Assembly: GCA_029259995.1 (NCBI GenBank)
Contig: JAJDEC010000482.1
Coordinates: forward strand, 1-9,285
Length of the DNA stretch: 9,285 bases
Direction: 5' to 3'
Source: Phycisphaerae bacterium
GTDB taxonomy: Bacteria > Planctomycetota > Phycisphaerae > UBA1845 > UTPLA1
Below are positions 5,991 through 9,285 of the stretch, in pieces. The translations under genes and the position numbers were made by a program. Position 1 is the stretch's first letter, and every line of letters starts with the position of its first letter. The notes under the pieces are model-generated. The model ran no database searches and had not been told where the DNA came from. It worked only from the letters and a program-made list of their open reading frames with translations.

Positions 5991-6221
5991 ATCCCTCTGG
6001 GATGATTCGTGGCGCACAATCCAGCTTTCGGAGCGTGATACGCCGTCGTCCTGCGAATCCGTGAGGAACCCGAGTTTTTTCAGACAGTCGAGTTTCGTGC
6101 GGGCGGCTGTAACGCCCTTTCAGGGCTCGAGTCGTTTTTGGGGGCAAATCCCAGGGCTGCATTTGCCCGCTTCGCGGGCTGCACTTGCCCTGGGCTTTCC
6201 TGTTGCACGCTTTCAGCGTGC
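5991..6221. repeat. second cluster of palindromes, including a nested hairpin
   Basis: Continues the hairpin array: ATCCC/GGGAT (5991-6003), GCCCT/AGGGC (6114-6126), a nested structure with outer CCCAGGGC (6150-6157) and GCCCTGGG (6187-6194), a TGCA/TGCA middle step and inner GCCCGC/GCGGGC (6165-6179), then GCACGC/GCGTGC (6205-6221). The stretch 6004-6113 shows nothing recognisable. Confidence 0.65.
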
Positions 6222-6399
6222 GGGGCGAGATGCGAGCGGCGTTGATGCGGCGAAATGCGAGCGGCGTTGATGCGGCGAGATGCGAGTGGCGCTGGTGCGG
6301 CGAGATGAGGGTGGCATTGGGGCGAGAAAGATGCGAGTGGTGTTTGGTGTGGGAATGATGCGGGTGGCATTTGTATGAGGCGAGATGTGATTGCTGATT
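6220..6399 (+). repeat. degenerate 25-bp tandem repeat, about seven units
   Basis: Units start at 6220, 6247, 6272, 6297, 6322, 6349 and 6377; lengths are 27, 25, 25, 25, 27, 28 and 23. The core is GCGGCGAGATGCGAG followed by TGGCG-TTGGT-like sequence. Units 1-4 are well conserved and later ones decay. A 25-base period is not a multiple of three, so a protein repeat is not being encoded. Confidence 0.75.
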
Positions 6400-6444
6400 C
6401 CGCGTCGAGTCTCGCCGATTTCGATATTCAGTGATGAGCCAAAG

Positions 6445-6496
6445 AAAAGCGGCGGGTCGGTATTGAGGAGTTGCCTCAACGCCGCCCGCCGCTTTT
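6445..6496. repeat. long two-tier hairpin with 12-bp perfect outer stem
   Basis: AAAAGCGGCGGG (6445-6456) pairs with CCCGCCGCTTTT (6485-6496). Within the loop TTGAGG (6463-6468) pairs with CCTCAA (6474-6479). The A-run/T-run ends make it terminator-like in either direction, so it may be a bidirectional terminator, or another palindromic repeat. No gene ends immediately beside it. Confidence 0.6.
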
Positions 6497-6565
6497 CCAT
6501 CGTAGTAAGCGAACCGCTTCGCCTTTTGATCCGGGTTGAAAATGCGGAACGTTTCATTAATTGTG

Positions 6566-6615
6566 GCACAGGTCTGGGAGCCTGTGCGAACCGGCTATTG
6601 GCCGGTTCCACACGA
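6566..6615. repeat. paired hairpins; first copy of GAACCGGC palindrome
   Basis: GCACAGG/CCTGTGC (6566-6587) is directly followed by GAACCGGC-tattg-GCCGGTTC (6588-6608) and CACACGA (6609-6615). The second hairpin plus tail recurs at 7386-7413, differing only in two loop bases. In the minus-strand sense it lies about 60 bases after the stop of the small secreted-protein gene. Confidence 0.7.
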
Positions 6616-6673
6616 CATCACTGGTTCCGCGTACTGATTAGATTCCAAACGATGCACCAATCCAAGTGCGTCC

Positions 6674-6970
6674 TTAGTAGCAGAATCCGCCGCCGCCGTA
6701 GCCGTATGCCGGGACGTAGCCGTAGTTGTAGCCGCCGCCGTAGCCGTATCCGTAGCGCGGGCCGACGTATACGCCGACGTCATAGGTTCGATAGCGCGGA
6801 TACACGGGGCGATAGACCGGTCGATACGCCGGGCGATAGATCACGCGAGCGCCGTGATGGCGTCCGCGATGGCGCCAGTGACCGGCCTCGGCCGATTGCG
6901 TATTGAATGCGCCGAAAGCGAGTAGCGCGAAAGCGACGCCAAGGATGATATTCAATCTTCGAGATTTCAT
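6674..6970 (-). CDS. small secreted Arg/Tyr/Gly-rich protein
   Basis: A 98-aa protein with a Sec signal peptide: MKSRR, hydrophobic core about 8-22 and cleavage motif A27-E28-A29 before Gly30. The predicted mature 69 residues are low complexity. First comes a His/Arg segment (WRHRGRHHGAR), then Arg-Pro-x-Tyr repeats, then a Gly/Tyr tail ending in a single Cys97. Sixteen of 69 mature residues are Tyr. GGAG stands 8 bases before the ATG, supporting translation. No catalytic motif; the basic, Tyr-rich make-up suggests a cell-wall, matrix or metal/polyanion-binding role, possibly with Tyr cross-linking, but that is inference. Comparable short signal-peptide proteins are frequent in planctomycetes. 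It stands alone between repeat clusters. Confidence 0.78.
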   Translation of the reverse strand: MKSRRLNIILGVAFALLAFGAFNTQSAEAGHWRHRGRHHGARVIYRPAYRPVYRPVYPRYRTYDVGVYVGPRYGYGYGGGYNYGYVPAYGYGGGGFCY

Positions 6971-7225
6971 AGGACCTGCTCCTTCGTCTTACGACTCACA
7001 TTGCCTTGCGTCGCCGTTTGTCGCGACGCGCTCATTCGCATTTCCGACGGCCGGGTTCGGGCCGATTGGTGGGTAAGACACGTCGCTGGGAGGGGGGTTA
7101 GCCGTGTTGGCGGTGTTTTTTCGGGCGTGACCGGTGCGGACGTGGCAAGGGTGGGTCGAAGGACGGCGGAATCCCAGGAACTCGTGTAGTGCCTCGTCCA
7201 ATCCTGCCAATTCGAACTCGACTTC

Positions 7226-7296
7226 GGGGAGAGTGGGCGTCTCGCCCGCACAAGCACAAGAACGAATTGCGGGCGGGCGAGAGGCCCGCACTCCCC
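7226..7296. repeat. imperfect 24-bp inverted repeat with 23-bp centre
   Basis: Left arm 7226-7249 (GGGGAGAGTGGGC then CTCGCCCGC) pairs with right arm 7273-7296 (GCGGGCGAG then GCCCGCACTCCCC), about 20 of 24 positions matching. It could form a long hairpin or cruciform and belongs to the same style of palindromic intergenic sequence as the other repeats here. Confidence 0.6.
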
Positions 7297-7385
7297 ACCT
7301 GTAGGCACGAGAAAATCTGAGGCACAACACCAAGAGGAAAGGCAGAATCATTCGTTGAGTGTTGCACAGACGTCTCGCCAGTGGT

Positions 7386-7413
7386 GAACCGGCTATCAGC
7401 CGGTTCCACACGA
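7386..7413. repeat. second copy of GAACCGGC palindrome, 3' of uppP
   Basis: GAACCGGC-tatca-GCCGGTTC plus CACACGA, identical to 6588-6615 except for two loop bases. It sits about 22 bases past the uppP stop on the minus strand. There is no T-run, so it is not a standard intrinsic terminator; it may stabilise 3' ends or be a REP-like repeat. Confidence 0.7.
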
Positions 7414-7434
7414 TGAATCATTCCCAGTATCTAC

Positions 7435-8265
7435 TTAGGGTGCGGTCGCGGGACCAGCCAATCCGCCGAATGCAACGACTGCGAGGACGGCGATGCCGAG
7501 GATGACGCGATAGATGGCGAATGGAATGAGGGATCGCTTGCGGATGTAGGACATAAACGCTGCGACGACGAGCAACGCGACGACGAATGAGACGCTGAAG
7601 CCGAGGCCGAGGACGGCGACGCTTCCGTCGTTGAGTTGATCCCAATTCTTGTAGAGTTTGAGGATTCCTGCGCCGCAGATGGTCGGGATCGCGATGAGGA
7701 AGGAGAACTCGGCCGCCGTTGCGGCGGGCAGACCGACCATCAGGCCGCCGAGGATTGTCGCCATGGATCGACTGGTACCCGGAATGATGGCGAAGCACTG
7801 AGCCACGCCGATGAGGAACGCCTGCTTGAGCGTGATGTCCTTCAGGGCCGGGCCTTCCATCCGGCGATAGCGCAGTTCGATCAGCACCATGACGACGGCG
7901 CCGACGATCAATGTGATGGCGACGGTCACGGGGCCATGAAGGAATTCTTCGACGAGATCATCAAAGGGGATACCGATCGCGGCGGCGGGAATCGTCGCGA
8001 CGACGAGCTTCGTCAGCAGGTGATTGCTCCAGCCGCCGAAAGGCATCGTGAAGATCTGTCGCCAAAGGTCGCGCCAGAAGTAGATCACGACAGAGAGGAT
8101 CGCGCCAATCTGTATGAAGAACAGGAAGGCGGGCCACGGGGGGATTTCGGGCTGAATGCCCAACGCCGGCATGGCGAGAAGCATGTGGCCTGTGCTTGAG
8201 ACAGGAAGAAACTCCGTCAGTCCTTCGATGACTCCCAGAATGGCGGCGCAAAGGGCGTCAGACAC
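7435..8265 (-). CDS. uppP: undecaprenyl-diphosphatase UppP (BacA)
   Basis: Dephosphorylates undecaprenyl diphosphate to the monophosphate carrier needed for peptidoglycan and other envelope polymers; overexpression gives bacitracin resistance in known cases. The 276-aa polytopic protein has both signature motifs. The first is E14-GLT-E18-FLPVSSTGH27, matching E. coli Glu17, Glu21 and His30. The second is P162-GTSR166-S, with the catalytic Arg. Length is normal for the family and about eight hydrophobic segments are visible. Translation starts at GTG (8265), overlapping the pgsA stop by 8 bases, with GGAG 8 bases upstream inside pgsA. This indicates co-transcription and coupling. Confidence 0.97.
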   Translation of the reverse strand: MSDALCAAILGVIEGLTEFLPVSSTGHMLLAMPALGIQPEIPPWPAFLFFIQIGAILSVVIYFWRDLWRQIFTMPFGGWSNHLLTKLVVATIPAAAIGIPFDDLVEEFLHGPVTVAITLIVGAVVMVLIELRYRRMEGPALKDITLKQAFLIGVAQCFAIIPGTSRSMATILGGLMVGLPAATAAEFSFLIAIPTICGAGILKLYKNWDQLNDGSVAVLGLGFSVSFVVALLVVAAFMSYIRKRSLIPFAIYRVILGIAVLAVVAFGGLAGPATAP

Positions 8266-8869
8266 GCGTCTGCTCCGACAGTGCGTCCTTGGACGCCATG
8301 ATATAGGCGATGACGCTGACGACTGTGAAGAAGACCATGAGGTAGATCACAATCCCGCGCCAGTAAATGACCCATTCGTACTTTGAGAGGCGACCGAGGC
8401 TCGTCAGGATCCAACCGATGGAGATCGACTGGAGGAGCATCTTGATCTTGCCCCACCAGTTCGCGGCGTAGCTTTTTCCCTGCGATTCACTGAAGCCGCG
8501 TAATCCCGATACGAGCAATTCGCGCGCGATGATGATGATGACCATCCAGGCTTCGATGCCGGAGGCGGAGTGACCTTCGACGGTGTTGAAATTGCTGCCG
8601 AGAAACATCACGAAGGCGCCGAGGACAAGCACCTTATCCACAAACGGATCAAGGATTCGGCCGAAGGCCGTGATCTGGTTGTGTTTGCGGGCGAGATGGC
8701 CGTCGAGGATGTCGCTGAGGCCGGCGATGACGAAAACGACAAACGCCGTGTCCATGATCCAGATCTGCTGCGCCTGATGCTTCCAGCTGAAGACGCCGAG
8801 AAGGATGAGGAACCCGATCGACAGGAACAGCCGGGCCGTCGTGATCTGATTGGGCAGGTTCATCCGCAT
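8258..8869 (-). CDS. pgsA: CDP-diacylglycerol-glycerol-3-phosphate 3-phosphatidyltransferase
   Basis: Makes phosphatidylglycerol phosphate from CDP-diacylglycerol and glycerol 3-phosphate in the membrane, the committed step to phosphatidylglycerol and cardiolipin. The 203-aa protein shows the complete CDP-alcohol phosphotransferase motif D53-xx-D56-G57-xx-A60-R61-x8-G70-xxx-D74-xxx-D78. It also has NLPNQITTARL at the N-terminus and a membrane helix around IARELLVSGLRGF (114-126), both usual in PgsA. ATG at 8869 and a second ATG at 8863 (Met3) are both possible; neither has a clear ribosome binding site. First gene of the pgsA-uppP pair. Other CDP-alcohol transferases are possible, but the REL-SGLR pattern favours PgsA. 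Confidence 0.94.
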   Translation of the reverse strand: MRMNLPNQITTARLFLSIGFLILLGVFSWKHQAQQIWIMDTAFVVFVIAGLSDILDGHLARKHNQITAFGRILDPFVDKVLVLGAFVMFLGSNFNTVEGHSASGIEAWMVIIIIARELLVSGLRGFSESQGKSYAANWWGKIKMLLQSISIGWILTSLGRLSKYEWVIYWRGIVIYLMVFFTVVSVIAYIMASKDALSEQTRV

Positions 8870-8950
8870 GGGGAGGGTTGTTGGATACCTCGGGCGATTC
8901 GTTTGTGTGGGCGGGGGATACTCCGCGAAAATCCGCGCCGGAAGGCGTTT

Positions 8951-8979
8951 CTTATAGATTCAGTCGTTCCCGCTTGCAA
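8951..8979 (-). promoter_or_regulatory. sigma70-type promoter for pgsA-uppP
   Basis: Minus-strand TTGCAA (8974-8979), 17-base spacer and TATAAG (8951-8956): 4/6 and 5/6 consensus matches at optimal spacing. The start would be near 8944, giving a leader of about 75 bases that contains a small CGCC-ttcc-GGCG stem. This is the best promoter I can see in the window. Confidence 0.6.
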
Positions 8980-8997
8980 GTCCGCCCTGTCACCTCA

Positions 8998-9285
8998 TCA
9001 CAGGCCGCGTGCGTTGAAGAAGTAGATTGCCGCGCCGATGATCCCCGCAGCAGTCAGAATCGCCGAAGTGATCTTGATCCAGCTCCAGGGGCGATCTCCC
9101 TGCACTTCGCCGGTGCCCGCGTTGATGAAGACCTGAAAGGGTTTCTTCCCATATCGATACGTGAGTGTCCACACGGGCAGGAGGAGATGCTTGTAGGTAA
9201 CGGCGTCGTAGTAGACGTCCAGTTGGTGGATTCGCTGTTCGTTGCCGCCGATTTCCTGTCGAATGTCGTCTTGAAGGGCGTCTTC
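8998..9285 (-). CDS. C-terminal part of membrane-anchored zinc-ribbon-type protein (start beyond window)
   Basis: The frame is open from the right edge to TGA at 8998-9000: 95 codons. It reads IGGNEQRIHQLDVYYDAVTY, then KHLLLPVWTLTYRYGKKPFQ and VFINAGTGEVQGDRPWSW, followed by one hydrophobic helix (about ITSAILTAAGIIGAAIYFF) and a short tail NARGL. This resembles the C-terminus of large conserved proteins that begin with zinc ribbons and are often annotated as TFIIB-type zinc-ribbon or PriA-like; the zinc-ribbon part would lie outside the window, so I cannot confirm it. Function unknown. Same strand as pgsA, but 128 bases and a promoter separate them, so it is probably a separate unit. Confidence 0.75.
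   Translation of the reverse strand, partial: EDALQDDIRQEIGGNEQRIHQLDVYYDAVTYKHLLLPVWTLTYRYGKKPFQVFINAGTGEVQGDRPWSWIKITSAILTAAGIIGAAIYFFNARGL

Larger units (their letters stand above)
6971..7434. other. gene-free intergenic region carrying repeats
   Basis: Open frames on the minus strand here start inside a palindromic repeat and show no family resemblance, so I list no gene. It contains the imperfect inverted repeat at 7226-7296 and the second GAACCGGC palindrome at 7386-7413. The leader of the secreted-protein gene lies in 6971-7100, but I saw no convincing promoter. Confidence 0.4.

Noticed and set aside
5820..6400. CRISPR array
   Set aside because: Palindromes differ in sequence and the tandem repeat is contiguous and degenerate with no unique spacers; no cas genes present.
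5926..6611. Minus-strand frames through the hairpin array and tandem repeat
   Set aside because: They translate repeat DNA; the 25-base period is out of frame with codons, so no protein repeat is maintained.
6967..7421. Minus-strand frames of 107-140 codons upstream of the secreted protein
   Set aside because: Starts lie inside the dispersed GAACCGGC palindrome, three overlapping frames compete, and none has recognisable motifs.

Overview
The window is a GC-rich bacterial chromosome segment. The secreted Arg/Tyr/Gly-rich mini-protein, the dense palindromic intergenic repeats, the Lys-rich tail on endonuclease III and the truncated zinc-ribbon-family gene at the right edge all resemble what is usual in Planctomycetota. 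That placement is an inference (about even odds) and rests on no phylogenetic marker. TGA is the normal stop of at least six genes here, so the code is standard.

Left block, minus strand (1-2743). At the edge lies an AhpD/peroxidase-related gene. Its conventional reading frame ends at a TGA that occupies exactly the resolving-cysteine position of the CxxC active site. The frame continues with family-like sequence to the window edge, and a perfect 7-bp stem-loop sits just 3' of the TGA. I read it as a probable selenoprotein (CxxU). Next come three overlapping genes read moaD-moaE fusion > DUF4149-like membrane protein > nth (endonuclease III). They share one plausible sigma70 promoter at about 2764-2791.

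Centre, plus strand (2843-5227). An AMP nucleosidase of the short (~260 aa) type is divergent from moaDE. It is followed 3 bases later by a GT-C-type integral-membrane glycosyltransferase-like protein.

Gene-poor repeat zone (5228-7434). It holds a 35-codon ORF for an amphipathic, Phe/Gly/Leu-rich peptide behind a very strong ribosome binding site, and a doubtful 43-codon ORF ending in an antitoxin-like motif. After these come a ~400-base array of hairpins with an 11-bp outer inverted repeat, a degenerate 25-bp tandem repeat, a 12-bp-stem hairpin, two dispersed copies of a 28-bp palindrome, and one small secreted protein gene (minus strand).

Right block, minus strand (7435-9285). pgsA and uppP overlap by 8 bases behind a good sigma70 promoter (TTGCAA-17-TATAAG). 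They supply phosphatidylglycerol phosphate synthesis and undecaprenyl-phosphate recycling, an envelope-lipid pair. Upstream is the C-terminal 95 codons of a membrane-anchored protein whose start lies outside the window.
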